Assembly: GCA_021802945.1 (NCBI GenBank)
Contig: JAJZRE010000009.1
Span: 1-49,913, forward strand
DNA from: Pseudomonadota bacterium
GTDB taxonomy: Bacteria > Pseudomonadota > Gammaproteobacteria > Burkholderiales > Thiobacillaceae
DNA: 49,913 bases
Direction: 5' to 3'
The translations under genes and the position numbers were made by a program. The notes beneath the pieces are model-generated. The model was not told where the DNA came from. It searched no databases and was given only the letters and a program-made list of their open reading frames with translations. How positions within the stretch are numbered: position 1 is the first letter of the stretch; the number at the start of each line of letters is the position of its first letter. This document shows, piece after piece, positions 35,107 through 44,356 of this stretch.

Positions 35107-36683
35107 TTCACCACCGGCGCCGTCTCAAAGGTGTGATAAGGCGCCGGCGAAGGCAGCGTCCATTCCAGACCTTCCGCGCCTTCCCAAACCCGGTCGCTGG
35201 CTTTGGCGCCACCCTTGATCGCTTTCAGCACCACGTACAGGAAGACCAGCTGGCTGAAGCCGAAGATGAAGGCGCCCACGGTGGCGATCTGGTTGAACTC
35301 GGTGAACTGCAGCGCATAGTCGGGAATGCGGCGCGGCATGCCGGCCAGGCCGAGAAAGTGCATCGGGAAGAACACGATGTTCATGCCGATGACCGACAGC
35401 CAGAAATGCACCTTGCCGAGGGTCTCGTTGTACATGTGGCCCGTCCACTTCGGCAGCCAGAAATAGATGCCCGCGAAAATGGAGAACAGCGCGCCGGACA
35501 CCAGGACGTAATGGAAATGGGCCACGACGTAGTAGGTGTCCTGCAACTGGATGTCGACCGGCGCCATCGCCAGCACGAGGCCCGAGAAGCCGCCGATCGT
35601 GAACAGGCACACGAACGCGATGGCGAACAGCATCGGCGTCTCGAAAGTCAGGGAGCCCTTCCACATCGTCGCCACCCAGTTGAACACCTTCACCCCGGTC
35701 GGGACCGCGATCAGCATCGTGGAGAACATGAAGAACAGCTGCGCCGCCACCGGCATGCCCACGGCGAACATGTGGTGCGCCCACACGGTGAACGACAGGA
35801 TCGCGATCGACGCGGTGGCGTACACCATCGAGGCGTAGCCGAACAAGGGCTTGCGGGCGAAGGTCGGAATGATCTGCGAGATGATGCCGAACGCCGGCAG
35901 GATCAGGATGTAGACCTCGGGATGCCCGAAGAACCAGAAGATATGCTGGAACATCACGGGGTCGCCGCCGCCCGCCGCGTTGAAGAAATGGGTACCGAAA
36001 TTGCGGTCGGTGAGCAGCATGGTGACCGCGCCCGCCAGCACCGGCATGGTGGCAATCAGCAGATAGGCGGTGATCAGCCAGGTCCACACGAACATCGGCA
36101 TCTTCATCAACGTGAGCCCGGGCGCACGCATGTTGAGGATGGTGGTGATGATGTTGATCGAGCCCATGATCGACGACAGGCCCATGATGTGCACCGCCAG
36201 AATCGTCAGGTCATAGGACACGCCGCCCTGGATGAAAAGCGGCGGATACATCGTCCAGCCGCCCGCGACGGCGCCGCCCGGCAGCCAGAACGAGCCCAGC
36301 AGCATGATGCCGGCGACCGGCAGGAGCCAGAAGCTCCAGTTGTTCATGCGCGGGAATGCCATGTCGGGCGCGCCAATCATCAGCGGAACCTGCCAGTTCG
36401 CAAACCCCGTGAAGGCCGGCATGATGACGCCGAAAATCATGATCAGGCCGTGCATCGTGGTGAGCTGATTGAAGAAATCGGGGTGCATCAGCTGCATGCC
36501 GGGCTCGAAGAGCTCGGAACGGATCAGCAAGGCCATCGACCCGGCGGTAAACAGCATGATGAGCGAAAACCACAGGTAGAGCGAACCGATGTCCTTGTGG
36601 TTGGTCGTGGTCAGCCAGCGCATGATTCCGGCGGGATGCGCGTGGTGTCCGTGATCGTCGTGGGCGTGTGCTGCGTCAGACAT
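35103..36683 (-). CDS. ctaD: Cytochrome c oxidase subunit I
   Basis: Subunit I (526 aa) holds heme a and the heme a3-CuB centre that reduces O2 and pumps protons. Seen are a His-rich N-terminus, [26 protein letters not shown], the A1-type motif [14 protein letters not shown] (Glu of the D channel with the CuB His and cross-linked Tyr), WAHHMF, and [13 protein letters not shown] with the heme histidines. ATG 36683 has AGGAG upstream; nine extra codons before it are unlikely. It lies between ctaC and the 39-aa gene. Confidence 0.97.
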   Translation of the reverse strand: MSDAAHAHDDHGHHAHPAGIMRWLTTTNHKDIGSLYLWFSLIMLFTAGSMALLIRSELFEPGMQLMHPDFFNQLTTMHGLIMIFGVIMPAFTGFANWQVPLMIGAPDMAFPRMNNWSFWLLPVAGIMLLGSFWLPGGAVAGGWTMYPPLFIQGGVSYDLTILAVHIMGLSSIMGSINIITTILNMRAPGLTLMKMPMFVWTWLITAYLLIATMPVLAGAVTMLLTDRNFGTHFFNAAGGGDPVMFQHIFWFFGHPEVYILILPAFGIISQIIPTFARKPLFGYASMVYATASIAILSFTVWAHHMFAVGMPVAAQLFFMFSTMLIAVPTGVKVFNWVATMWKGSLTFETPMLFAIAFVCLFTIGGFSGLVLAMAPVDIQLQDTYYVVAHFHYVLVSGALFSIFAGIYFWLPKWTGHMYNETLGKVHFWLSVIGMNIVFFPMHFLGLAGMPRRIPDYALQFTEFNQIATVGAFIFGFSQLVFLYVVLKAIKGGAKASDRVWEGAEGLEWTLPSPAPYHTFETAPVVK

Positions 36684-36706
36684 GACTGTGCTCTCCTCTC
36701 GGTTGT

Positions 36707-37861
36707 TCATAGCGCGGCGGCGGGAGCGGCGGCGGCGGTGGCTCCCCCGCGCGTGGCTGCGATGTCCGCGGGCTGCGCCGCGTCACCCGTCTTGTTGTCC
36801 CAGGCATTGCGCTGATAGGTCACCACTGCGGCTATGTCGGCATCGGACAGCTGGCCGGCGAATGATGCCATTGCTGTACCTGGCCGGCCGTTCAGCACCA
36901 CCTTGATGTGGTCGGCAATCGGGCCGGTGGCGACCTTGGAGCCATTGATTGCCGGGAACGTGCCGGGCAGACCCATGCCATTCGCCTGGTGGCAGGCGGC
37001 GCAGTTGGCCTGATAGACCTTCTCGCCGCGCGCCACCAGCTCCGCGGTCCCGAAGGTTTTGCCGTTGTCGGCGGCCGCGGCTTGCGCCGTCCCTTTCTTC
37101 CGGGCGACCCAGGCCTTGTAGTCCTCGTCGGAAACCACCTTGACCACGATCGGCATGAATCCGTGGTCCTTGCCGCACAGCTCGGCGCACTGACCGCGGT
37201 AGGTCCCGATCTTGTCGGCCTTGAACCAGGTGTCACGAATGAAACCCGGGATGCCGTCCTGCTTGACGCCAAACGCAGGAACCCACCAGGAATGGATCAC
37301 GTCATTGCCGGTCACCAGCAAACGTATCCGCTTGCCAACCGGGACCACCATCGGCTGATCGACTTCCAGCAGATAGTGCGCATCCTTGGCCGCGGTGCCG
37401 TCGATCTGCTCGCGCGGGGTGGCGAGGGTGCTGTAGAACTGGACACCATCGTTAAGGTAGTCGTATCCCCACTTCCACTGATAGCCGGTTATCTTGACCG
37501 TCATGTCGGGGTTGGAGGTGTCCTTCATCTCGATCACGACCTTGGCGGCCGGATACGCCATGCCCACCAGGATGATGAAGGGAATCACGGTCCAGATGAT
37601 TTCGACCGTGGTGTTCTCGTGGAAATGCGCGGCCTTGTGGCCAACCGACTTGCGATGCTTGAACAGCGAATAGAACATCGCGCCGAACACCACGATGAAA
37701 ATCCCTACGCACACCAGCATGATGAGGTTGTGCAGATGGAACACATCCTGCGCCACCTTGCTGACCGGCGGTTGCAGGTTGTATGCATAGTCCGCCAGCG
37801 CTGACTGGCTGACTCCCCATGCCGCCCCAATCGCCCCTGCCCGTTGCCACATGCTCTTCAT
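36707..37861 (-). CDS. ctaC: Cytochrome c oxidase subunit II fused to a cytochrome c domain
   Basis: Subunit II (384 aa) accepts electrons from cytochrome c. It has a signal-like N-terminus, two helices ([22 protein letters not shown] and [20 protein letters not shown]) and the CuA domain with the motif [12 protein letters not shown] and [11 protein letters not shown]-terminal cytochrome c domain has heme motif CAACH, making it a caa3-like fusion. The tail is Ala-rich. ATG 37861 has GGGGGA upstream. First oxidase gene, behind a DUF2244 gene. Confidence 0.96.
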   Translation of the reverse strand: MKSMWQRAGAIGAAWGVSQSALADYAYNLQPPVSKVAQDVFHLHNLIMLVCVGIFIVVFGAMFYSLFKHRKSVGHKAAHFHENTTVEIIWTVIPFIILVGMAYPAAKVVIEMKDTSNPDMTVKITGYQWKWGYDYLNDGVQFYSTLATPREQIDGTAAKDAHYLLEVDQPMVVPVGKRIRLLVTGNDVIHSWWVPAFGVKQDGIPGFIRDTWFKADKIGTYRGQCAELCGKDHGFMPIVVKVVSDEDYKAWVARKKGTAQAAAADNGKTFGTAELVARGEKVYQANCAACHQANGMGLPGTFPAINGSKVATGPIADHIKVVLNGRPGTAMASFAGQLSDADIAAVVTYQRNAWDNKTGDAAQPADIAATRGGATAAAAPAAAL

Positions 37862-37916
37862 CGCGTCCCCCGTCCTCTCGACTTTGTTATGGGTAGTCGT
37901 TGCAGCGTGTATCGCG

Positions 37917-38432
37917 TTATGCCTGCAACTTTCTGCGCAACGCCGCAGCCAGCCGCAGCCGCGCCTCGTCACTCAGGTACTGTCCGATTTCCGTTTCGCG
38001 ACCGTGAGAACTCAGGCTGAGACGACAATTTCTGCCCGGCGTCCTGCAGTCGCACACCACGCGCGCCCACCGACGATTCATTTCGCGGCGCCCTCCTCTC
38101 GTGCCGGCATGCCATTCCACCCGCACCACATCCCCTTCGATCGTGAGCGTTTCGTAGTCCCCTTCCCGGCTACGCAACGCCTCCAGCGCCCATGCCAGGA
38201 GGCCGATCTCCAGTCCGGCAAACGGCAGGATCAGCCAGTACCCCAGGAGCGCAAATCCGCTCGAAGTTGCAAGACACACCGCCGCCAGGCTCCAGAACAC
38301 GAACCGTTGCTGGCCGTGCGTCAATGAATGATTGGGGCGGGATTGGAATACAAACGCGCCTGACGCATCCCCTCCACAGTCTTCCGTATCCACCTGTTCC
38401 ATATCGTGAATCGAGGAAACCGGGTGCGGCAT
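37917..38432 (-). CDS. DUF2244 domain protein
   Basis: A 171-aa protein with an N-terminal polar region, the DUF2244-like start FQSRPNHSLTHGQQRFVFWSL, two closely spaced helices (SLAAVCLATSSGFALLGYWLILPFAGLEIGLLAWAL), then a cytoplasmic pleckstrin-like beta domain (YETLTIEGDVVRVEWHAG). The C-terminus is helical (LSDEARLRLAAALRRKL). DUF2244 genes often precede oxidase genes. Function unknown. The start may be ATG 38432 or ATG 38402; neither has a clear ribosome binding site. Confidence 0.82.
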   Translation of the reverse strand: MPHPVSSIHDMEQVDTEDCGGDASGAFVFQSRPNHSLTHGQQRFVFWSLAAVCLATSSGFALLGYWLILPFAGLEIGLLAWALEALRSREGDYETLTIEGDVVRVEWHAGTRGGRREMNRRWARVVCDCRTPGRNCRLSLSSHGRETEIGQYLSDEARLRLAAALRRKLQA

Positions 38433-38502
38433 GTTGTCGCAGACAGTAACACGACGCCGCTCGCCTGGACAAGCGGTACGATCGTATTAAGTTATTGATT
38501 TA

Positions 38503-38531
38503 ATTATAAAATATCGTTATTACAGACTATT
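38503..38531 (-). promoter_or_regulatory. AT-rich promoter region of the DUF2244-cox unit
   Basis: The 99-base gap between bioD and the DUF2244 gene is strikingly AT-rich in its bioD-proximal part (about 38,485-38,540). Minus strand -10 TATAAT lies at 38503-38508, but the -35 position (AATAGT) is poor, which suggests an activator. No FNR-type palindrome is complete. Confidence 0.45.
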
Positions 38532-39212
38532 CTAAGATACTAACCCTTCAGGCAGCGTCAGCCATTGCGGCGGGTTCGGGGGCGAAATCTCCCCGTGAAG
38601 AAAGCCCCGCACACCGAGGCACGGGCCAGGCAGGCGCATGTGCAAGCAAGCAACATTTTCGGCCGCCCGTGGCATCGCCGGCTCGACCTGGTTGCCCACC
38701 CAGCCGGCCCAGGGCAGGCGCCGGTGGGCGACCGACTCGGCCGTCAGCAAGGCGTGATTGAGACAGCCCAGCCTGAGCCCGACCACCAGCACGACAGGCA
38801 GCGCCAAACGCTGGGCCAGATCCGCCATGTCCTCGTGTTCGTTGAGCGGCACCCGCCAGCCGCCGGCGCCCTCGACCACCACCACGTCGGCCATCGCAGC
38901 GAGCCGGGAATACGCCGCCACGATGACGTCCGGTTCGATCCGCACGCCGGCCAACGCCGCCGCAACATGCGGGGCGACGGGCTCGGCAAAGGCATAGGGA
39001 TTCATATCGCGCACGTCGGCGGTGACGTTGCCTGCCTGCAACAGTGCGAGCACATCCTCGTTCAGTTCCCCCGGCGCATGCCCGGCCGACACCGGCTTCA
39101 TCGCCGCCACGCGCAGGCCACGCGCTCGCAGCGCCCGGATCAGCGCCACCGCGACCCGGGTCTTGCCGACGCCGGTGTCGGTTCCGGTCACGAACAGCCC
39201 GCGCGCGCTCAT
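38532..39212 (-). CDS. bioD: Dethiobiotin synthetase
   Basis: BioD closes the ureido ring of dethiobiotin from DAPA, CO2 and ATP. The 226-aa product has the P-loop FVTGTDTGVGKTRVA near the N-terminus, MKPVSAG, and VVVEGAGGWRVPL. The usual C-terminal region follows. ATG 39212 overlaps the bioC stop (ATGA). Last gene of bioB-F-H-C-D. Confidence 0.95.
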   Translation of the reverse strand: MSARGLFVTGTDTGVGKTRVAVALIRALRARGLRVAAMKPVSAGHAPGELNEDVLALLQAGNVTADVRDMNPYAFAEPVAPHVAAALAGVRIEPDVIVAAYSRLAAMADVVVVEGAGGWRVPLNEHEDMADLAQRLALPVVLVVGLRLGCLNHALLTAESVAHRRLPWAGWVGNQVEPAMPRAAENVACLHMRLPGPCLGVRGFLHGEISPPNPPQWLTLPEGLVS

Positions 39213-40129
39213 GCCAGACCCCGTTTGCGGCGGCGTTCGCCGATGTTGAGCCGGATCACCTGCCGCCCGTCTTCGCGCTGCGTCTTGTCGCCTGTCCACG
39301 CATGGCCGTAGATCACTTCGAACGTGGCCGGCAGGCGCCCTTCGTGCCGGTTCGATTCGTACGCCTGCTCCAGCCTTGCCCATGCCGACTTGCCGAGCAG
39401 GCCGCGCCTGCGCGCCGCCGCGGCATTGTGCGCGCCGATGCCCTTGAGATCGCGCATCAGGGCCTTGAGATCGGCATAGGTCAGCGTCAGCATGTCCATT
39501 TCCATGACCGGATTGGCGAAGCCGGCGTGGATCAGCATGTCGCCGATGTCGTGCAGGTCGATGAAGCGGTTCACGTGCGGCGCGTCGTCGACCGCCCCGA
39601 AGGCCGCGCGCAATTCCTTCAGCGTGTCGGGGCCGAAGGTCGCGAACATCAGCAGTCCGCCTGGCGCCAGCACGCGATGGAAGCCCCTGAGCGCGGCTTC
39701 GAGATCGTGCGCCCACTGCAATGCCAGACTGGACCAGACGAGATTCACGCTGCTGGCCGCGAGCGGCAGCCGCGCCATGTCGGCGCACACTGGATGCGTG
39801 AGGCGTGAGGCGTGAGGCGTGAGGCGTTGCAGCGTCCGCTGGACCCACGTCGGCTGCGGCAGGCGTGCACGCACAGCCTTGAGCATGGCCGGCGCGATGT
39901 CGAGCGCGCAAAGCTCGGCAGCCGCGTAGCGCGAACGCAGATGCGCCAGGCCATAGCCGGTTCCGGTACCGACATCGAGCACCCGGGCAGGCTGCAAGGC
40001 CATGAAATCGAGGCGCTCGAGCAAGCGATCACACACCTCGCGCTGCAGCACCGCGTGCGCGTCGTAGCTGGCGGCGGCGTGGTCGAAAGCGCGCCGCACT
40101 TCGGCGAAATCGAGCTCGGATTCAGTCAT
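39209..40129 (-). CDS. bioC: Malonyl-ACP O-methyltransferase BioC
   Basis: BioC methylates malonyl-ACP so that fatty acid synthesis can build the pimeloyl chain. The 306-aa product has RRAFDHAAASYDAHAVLQREV, the SAM motif VLDVGTGTGYGLAHL, and LVWSSLALQWAHDLEAALRGFHRVLAPGGLL. Between LPQPTWVQ and CADMARLPL there is an insert, RTLQRLTPHASRLTHPV (~99-115), encoded by a heptanucleotide tandem repeat and absent from BioC proteins I know. The reading frame is intact. It overlaps bioH by eight bases. Confidence 0.93.
   Translation of the reverse strand: MTESELDFAEVRRAFDHAAASYDAHAVLQREVCDRLLERLDFMALQPARVLDVGTGTGYGLAHLRSRYAAAELCALDIAPAMLKAVRARLPQPTWVQRTLQRLTPHASRLTHPVCADMARLPLAASSVNLVWSSLALQWAHDLEAALRGFHRVLAPGGLLMFATFGPDTLKELRAAFGAVDDAPHVNRFIDLHDIGDMLIHAGFANPVMEMDMLTLTYADLKALMRDLKGIGAHNAAAARRRGLLGKSAWARLEQAYESNRHEGRLPATFEVIYGHAWTGDKTQREDGRQVIRLNIGERRRKRGLA
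39796..39827 (-). repeat. Heptanucleotide tandem repeat inside bioC
   Basis: Four full copies of GCGTGAG (plus strand) from 39796 to 39823 and a partial GCGT. On the coding strand they are CTCACGC units read in three frames as RLTPHAS-RLTH. Gain or loss of a single unit would shift the bioC frame. Confidence 0.9.
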
Positions 40130-40922
40130 GGGCAAAGCGTCCGATCGCCGCGGCCACCTCTGCACCATGCGACAGGTGCGGCGCGTGCGCGGCGCGCGGA
40201 AATTCGACGTGCCGCGCGGCGGGCAGGGCCTCGGCGAGCCAGGCGCCCGCGGCCGGCGGCGTGAGGGTGTCGAGCGCGCCGTGCAACACCAATGTCGGCT
40301 GCTTCAGCCGCGCCAGCTCATCACGCAAGTCGGTGTCGCGCAAGACCGCCAGACCGGCCGCCAGCGCCTCGCTGCTTGCGGCGGGCGCGGCCAGCAGGAT
40401 CTGCCGCAATTGCTGCAGCAGGGATTTCTGCCCCCCAAGGGGACTCCGATCCACTACGGGCTGAAGCCCGTGTGGAGTCGTATGCCCCGGCATGCCGCGC
40501 GTCTGCAGACTCAGGAAACGCAGCAGCGTGGCCTGCGGGTCGGCCAGCAGCGCCGCGCCGAAATCCTGCAGGTCGGCAGCCGCCATGCCGCGTTCCCAGT
40601 CTCCCGCCGCAACAAACTTTGGAGTCGAAGCCAGCAGCACCAGACGCGCGATCTTGTGCGGATGGTCGAGCGCCGCGCGCATCGCCACCTGGCCGCCGAG
40701 CGACCAGCCGAGCAGAAGCGCGTTGTCCGGCAGCTGCCGCGCCAGATCGTCGGCCCAGCTATGCAGCGTGTTCACCGGCAGCGCAGCCCGCCCGCCATGG
40801 CCCGGCAGGTCGAGCGCACGCACCTCGAAATCATCAGACAACCGTTCCACCAATGCATCGAACACGCGTGCATTCATGCCCCAGCCGTGCAGCAGCGCGA
40901 GTACGGGTTTAGCTGACGGCAT
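40122..40922 (-). CDS. bioH: Pimeloyl-ACP methyl ester carboxylesterase BioH
   Basis: BioH cleaves pimeloyl-ACP methyl ester to end chain building. The 266-aa alpha/beta hydrolase has LLHGWGMNARVFDAL (oxyanion region), nucleophile Ser in LLGWSLGGQVA, the acid Asp in HGALDTLTPP and His in RAAHAPHLSH. Relative to E. coli BioH the cap region after FLSLQTRG carries an insert (about residues 144-164, MPGHTTPHGLQPVVDRSPLG) encoded by a palindromic stretch. The frame stays open. It overlaps bioF by 14 bases and bioC by eight. Confidence 0.92.
   Translation of the reverse strand: MPSAKPVLALLHGWGMNARVFDALVERLSDDFEVRALDLPGHGGRAALPVNTLHSWADDLARQLPDNALLLGWSLGGQVAMRAALDHPHKIARLVLLASTPKFVAAGDWERGMAAADLQDFGAALLADPQATLLRFLSLQTRGMPGHTTPHGLQPVVDRSPLGGQKSLLQQLRQILLAAPAASSEALAAGLAVLRDTDLRDELARLKQPTLVLHGALDTLTPPAAGAWLAEALPAARHVEFPRAAHAPHLSHGAEVAAAIGRFAHD
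40431..40490. repeat. Palindromic insertion inside bioH
   Basis: ACGGGCT (40456-40462) and AGCCCGT (40465-40471) form the core, flanked by GACTCC (40442-40447) and GGAGTC (40474-40479) and by a CCCC/GGGG-rich outer part. The hairpin is imperfect. It coincides with residues that have no counterpart in E. coli BioH, so it looks like a small palindromic element inserted in frame. Confidence 0.65.
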
Positions 40923-42069
40923 GCAGCGCCTCGATGAGTTGCGCGACGTCGTCGGCGCTGTGCGCGGCCGACAGCGTGATGCGCAGCCGCGCCGTGCCGA
41001 CAGGAACCGTCGGGGTGCGGATGGCGGGCACCAGGAGGCCGCGCTGCGAAAGCGCGCGCGACAGCCGTACCGCGTCGGCATTCGCGCCGATCACCAGCGG
41101 CTGGATCGGGGTAGCGGAATCCATCAGGCTGCCACGCGTCAGACCGGCCAGCCCTTCGCGCAGCTGCGCGACATGACTGCGCAGCTGCGCGCGCCGCGCG
41201 TCGCCCGCCTCGATCTGGCGCAGGCTTTCCAGCAGGCAGGCAGCCAGCAGCGGCGGCGAAGCAGTAGTGTAGATGTAGGGCCGCGCCTTCTGGATCAGCC
41301 AGTCGGTCACGCTGGCGTGCGCCGCTACCGCCGCGCCCGAGACGCCGGCCGCCTTGCCGAGCGTGGCGAGATAGATCACGCGGTCGCTCGCGCGGGCGCG
41401 GCCGGTCAATCCGCCGTGGCCGTCGTTCAGCACGCCGAAGCCATGCGCGTCGTCGAGATACAGCCAGGCGTCGTAGCGTTCGGCGAGGTCGAGCAGCGCA
41501 TCGACTGGCGCCATGTCGCCGTCCATGCTGAACACCAGATCGGAAGCGATGAGCTTGTCCTGTGCCGCGCTGTTTGCCAGTTGCGATTCCAGCTGGGCGA
41601 GATCGCCGTGGCGATAGCGGGTGAAGCGTGCGCCGGACAGCTGCGCCGCGTCGACCAGCGAGGCGTGGTTGAGCTTGTCGGCGAACACCTCGTCGTGGCG
41701 CCCGGCCAGCGCGGTCAGCACGCCGAGGTTGGCCAGGTAGCCGGTGGAAAACAGCAGCGCCGCCGGCTTGCCGACGAAGCGCGCGAACGCGGCTTCGAAA
41801 TCGTGATGGAAACGATGATGGCCGGTAATGAGATGCGCCGCGCCCGCGCCGACACCGCACGCATCGAGCGCGACGTGGGCGGCGGCCACCAGCGCCGGAT
41901 CGGCGGCGAGGCCCAGATAATCGTTGCTGCAGAAGGAGACGACGCGGCGGCCGTCGATCATGACGTGCGCGCCTTGCGCGCCGTCGAGCAGGCGGCGATG
42001 GCGCTCGAGATGCTCGGCCTTCAGCGCCGCCAGCCCGTCCTGCAGGCGGGTCAGCGCAGCGTGTGTCAC
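40909..42069 (-). CDS. bioF: 8-amino-7-oxononanoate synthase
   Basis: BioF condenses pimeloyl-ACP with L-alanine using PLP. The 386-aa product has [46 protein letters not shown], and [12 protein letters not shown]. The PLP-Lys lies in [15 protein letters not shown]. The start is GTG at 42069, which overlaps the bioB stop (GTGA); 16 extra in-frame codons upstream lie in bioB and are not needed. Confidence 0.95.
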   Translation of the reverse strand: MTHAALTRLQDGLAALKAEHLERHRRLLDGAQGAHVMIDGRRVVSFCSNDYLGLAADPALVAAAHVALDACGVGAGAAHLITGHHRFHHDFEAAFARFVGKPAALLFSTGYLANLGVLTALAGRHDEVFADKLNHASLVDAAQLSGARFTRYRHGDLAQLESQLANSAAQDKLIASDLVFSMDGDMAPVDALLDLAERYDAWLYLDDAHGFGVLNDGHGGLTGRARASDRVIYLATLGKAAGVSGAAVAAHASVTDWLIQKARPYIYTTASPPLLAACLLESLRQIEAGDARRAQLRSHVAQLREGLAGLTRGSLMDSATPIQPLVIGANADAVRLSRALSQRGLLVPAIRTPTVPVGTARLRITLSAAHSADDVAQLIEALHAVS

Positions 42070-43019
42070 AACGGCTGCAGGCCCAGCGAGTCGAACAGGC
42101 GCTGGTCGCGCTCCCACTCGGGGTTACCGGTGGTGAGCAGCTTTTCGCCGTAGAAAATCGAGTTGGCGCCGGCGAGGAAACACAGCGCCTGCACCGCGTC
42201 GCTCATCTGCTGGCGGCCGGCCGACAGGCGCACGAAACTCTGCGGCATGCAGATGCGCGCGACCGCGATGGTGCGCACGAACTCCAGCGGATCGAGCGCC
42301 TCGGTACCGGCAAGCGGCGTACCCTCGACCTGCACCAGCAGATTGATCGGCACCGATTCCGGCTGCGGATCGAGGCTCGCCAGCTGCGCGATCAGGCCCG
42401 CGCGCTGGGTGCGCGATTCGCCCATGCCGACGATGCCGCCGCAGCACACGTGGAGGTCGGCGTGGCGGACTCTTTCCAGCGTGTCGAGGCGGTCCTGGTA
42501 CTCGCGGGTGGTGACGATCTCGCCGTAGAACTCGGGCGCGGTGTCGAGGTTGTGGTTGTAGTAGTCGAGGCCGGCCTCCTTCAGCTGCTCGGCCTGGCCG
42601 TCCTTCAGCATGCCCAGCGTGGCGCAGGTTTCCAGCCCCAGCGCCTTGACCTCGCGCACCATGTCGAGCACCGGCTCGAGGTCGCGCTGCTTCGGCCCGC
42701 GCCAGGCCGCGCCCATGCAGAAGCGCGAGGCGCCGGCCGCCTTGGCGGCTTTCGCCGCGGCGAGCACGTCGTCGATGTCGAGCAGGCCCTGATTTTCCAC
42801 CCCGGCGTCGTAGCGCGCCGACTGCGGGCAGTAGCCGCAATCCTCGGAGCAGCCGCCGGTCTTGATCGACAGCAGGGTGGAGAGCTGCACCCTGTTGGGG
42901 TCGAAATGCGCGCGGTGCACGGTCTGCGCCCGGTACATCAGGTCGGCGAAGGGCAGCGCGAACAGCGCGTCGATGTCGGCCACCGAGCGGCACGCGGGGG
43001 GATGGATCATGTCATTCAT
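42066..43019 (-). CDS. bioB: Biotin synthase
   Basis: BioB inserts sulfur into dethiobiotin by radical SAM chemistry. The 317-aa product has the [4Fe-4S] motif C-x3-C-x2-C in [17 protein letters not shown], then [39 protein letters not shown] and [16 protein letters not shown] 43019 (MNDMIHPP) has AAGG upstream; a longer frame adds 25 unrelated residues. First biotin gene. bioA is not in the window. Confidence 0.96.
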   Translation of the reverse strand: MNDMIHPPACRSVADIDALFALPFADLMYRAQTVHRAHFDPNRVQLSTLLSIKTGGCSEDCGYCPQSARYDAGVENQGLLDIDDVLAAAKAAKAAGASRFCMGAAWRGPKQRDLEPVLDMVREVKALGLETCATLGMLKDGQAEQLKEAGLDYYNHNLDTAPEFYGEIVTTREYQDRLDTLERVRHADLHVCCGGIVGMGESRTQRAGLIAQLASLDPQPESVPINLLVQVEGTPLAGTEALDPLEFVRTIAVARICMPQSFVRLSAGRQQMSDAVQALCFLAGANSIFYGEKLLTTGNPEWERDQRLFDSLGLQPL

Positions 43020-43122
43020 TGATTGTCGCCTTGTCAAATCTTCACACGATGCGTACGCCATACGGCGACTGGGGCGATTCGCGGCCGCGCGCATCCCGCT
43101 GTGCGGGAACCCTGCCTGCTGC

Positions 43123-43575
43123 TCATAGCTCCACCTCGATGGTCATGTCCTGCCACGACTCGCGCGCGGCCCGGTAAATGTCAAACACTGCCCACGGCAC
43201 GATGATCGCCACCGCCGAACCCAGCACCAGCACCAGCCCCTGCCAGCCGCCCAGCAGGTCGTAGAGCGGCTGGCCGAACACCACCAGGCTGCCCATCACG
43301 CCGTAATAGCGGTAGCCTGCCCACTTGTTGTAATGCGCCGTGCGCGGATTGGGATGGTGGGCGATACTGGCGTAGACGAAAATCGAGGCGCCCAGCCAGA
43401 TCATCACCGGCGGCAGCGACAGCACCAAAGGCAGGAAGCCGATTTTCTGGCCGGCGAGCAGCTTGCCCAGCAGCAGGGCCGTCAGCGAAACCAGCAGCAC
43501 CGCGACGGTGATGAGGTTGAACAGCTGCGCGGCGAAGCGGGAGGACGATGCGGAGATGACGCGTTTGGCTAGCAT
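43123..43575 (-). CDS. Four-helix integral membrane protein of unknown function
   Basis: A 150-aa protein with about four helices: [63 protein letters not shown] and [21 protein letters not shown]. The cytoplasmic-looking loop [21 protein letters not shown] and an acidic C-terminus (MTIEVEL) are present. I do not recognise the family. It is 103 bases upstream of bioB on the same strand and divergent from comF. ATG 43575 was preferred to a TTG at 43611. A biotin-related role such as precursor uptake would be speculation. Confidence 0.65.
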   Translation of the reverse strand: MLAKRVISASSSRFAAQLFNLITVAVLLVSLTALLLGKLLAGQKIGFLPLVLSLPPVMIWLGASIFVYASIAHHPNPRTAHYNKWAGYRYYGVMGSLVVFGQPLYDLLGGWQGLVLVLGSAVAIIVPWAVFDIYRAARESWQDMTIEVEL

Positions 43576-43606
43576 GGCCGCAATTCTCGCGGGACGGGGC
43601 AGCCCT

Positions 43607-43618
43607 GTCAAATTTGAC
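43607..43618. promoter_or_regulatory. 12-bp perfect palindrome between divergent genes
   Basis: GTCAAATTTGAC is a perfect palindrome in the 54-base gap between the membrane-protein gene (minus) and comF (plus), 12 bases before the comF ATG. It could be an operator for either gene. It is unlike the BirA operator. Confidence 0.4.
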
Positions 43619-43629
43619 CTGCCAACAAA

Positions 43630-44328
43630 ATGAACATCAGCTCATTTATTAATCGACTGTTTCCGCGAAGCTGCCTCCTGTGCGCGGATGGGGCGGGCGC
43701 GGAACACCTCTGCCCCGCCTGCCTGGCCGACCTGCCCTGGCACACGCAGCCCCAGTGCCCGCAGTGCGCCACCCCCACCCCGCTCGGGCAGACCTGCGGC
43801 GCCTGCCTCAAGCGCCCGCCCGCGTTCGACCGCACGGTCGCGGCACTGGGCTATGCCTTTCCCCTCGACCGCCTGATCCCGCGCCTGAAATATCATGGGC
43901 GGCTCGCCATCGCCCCGGCGCTGGGCGCGTGCCTGGCGCGCGCCGTGGAAGGCGCCCCCGTGCCGGACCGCCTGATTCCCATGCCCCTGCATGCGCAGCG
44001 CATCCGCGAACGCGGCTTCAACCACGCCACCGAAATCGCCCGCGACGTGGCGAAACGGCTGGGCCTGCCGCTCGACCTCGACAGCTGCCGGCGCATCCGC
44101 GACACCCCGCCGCAAATGGGGCTGAAGCACGACGCGCGGCGCCGCAACGTGCGCGGCGCATTTTCGTGTTCGGGCGAAGTCCGGGGGCAGCGCATCGCGC
44201 TCGTCGACGACGTGATGACCACCGGCACCAGCCTCGACGAACTGGCCGCGACGCTGAAGCGGGCGGGCGCGCGCGAGGTGAGTTGCTGGGTGGTGGCGCG
44301 GACGCTGCCGCCGGGTGATTCCGCCTGA
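43630..44328 (+). CDS. comF: ComF-family amidophosphoribosyltransferase-like protein
   Basis: ComF proteins are needed for natural DNA uptake and recombination. The 232-aa product has an N-terminal zinc finger with C-x2-C pairs (SCLLCAD, CPAC, CPQC, CGAC) and a phosphoribosyltransferase domain with PRPP loop RIALVDDVMTTGTSLDEL. The conserved PMPLHAQRIRERGFNHA is also seen. ATG 43630. Neighbouring biotin genes on the other strand are a common context of comF in betaproteobacteria. Confidence 0.94.
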   Translation: MNISSFINRLFPRSCLLCADGAGAEHLCPACLADLPWHTQPQCPQCATPTPLGQTCGACLKRPPAFDRTVAALGYAFPLDRLIPRLKYHGRLAIAPALGACLARAVEGAPVPDRLIPMPLHAQRIRERGFNHATEIARDVAKRLGLPLDLDSCRRIRDTPPQMGLKHDARRRNVRGAFSCSGEVRGQRIALVDDVMTTGTSLDELAATLKRAGAREVSCWVVARTLPPGDSA

Positions 44329-44356
44329 GCCTCGGCCCGTCTCGCCGAGCGGCGCC

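Noticed and set aside
39796-39827. Possible CRISPR-like array
   Set aside because: The repeats are seven bases long, directly abutting and without spacers, and lie inside a coding gene.
42066-43019. bioA expected with the biotin genes
   Set aside because: No DAPA aminotransferase is encoded anywhere in the window; it must be elsewhere.
43020-43122. BirA or BioR operator upstream of bioB
   Set aside because: No matching dyad was found. A CCCGC-ACA-GCGGG hairpin is present but without a T run or operator similarity.
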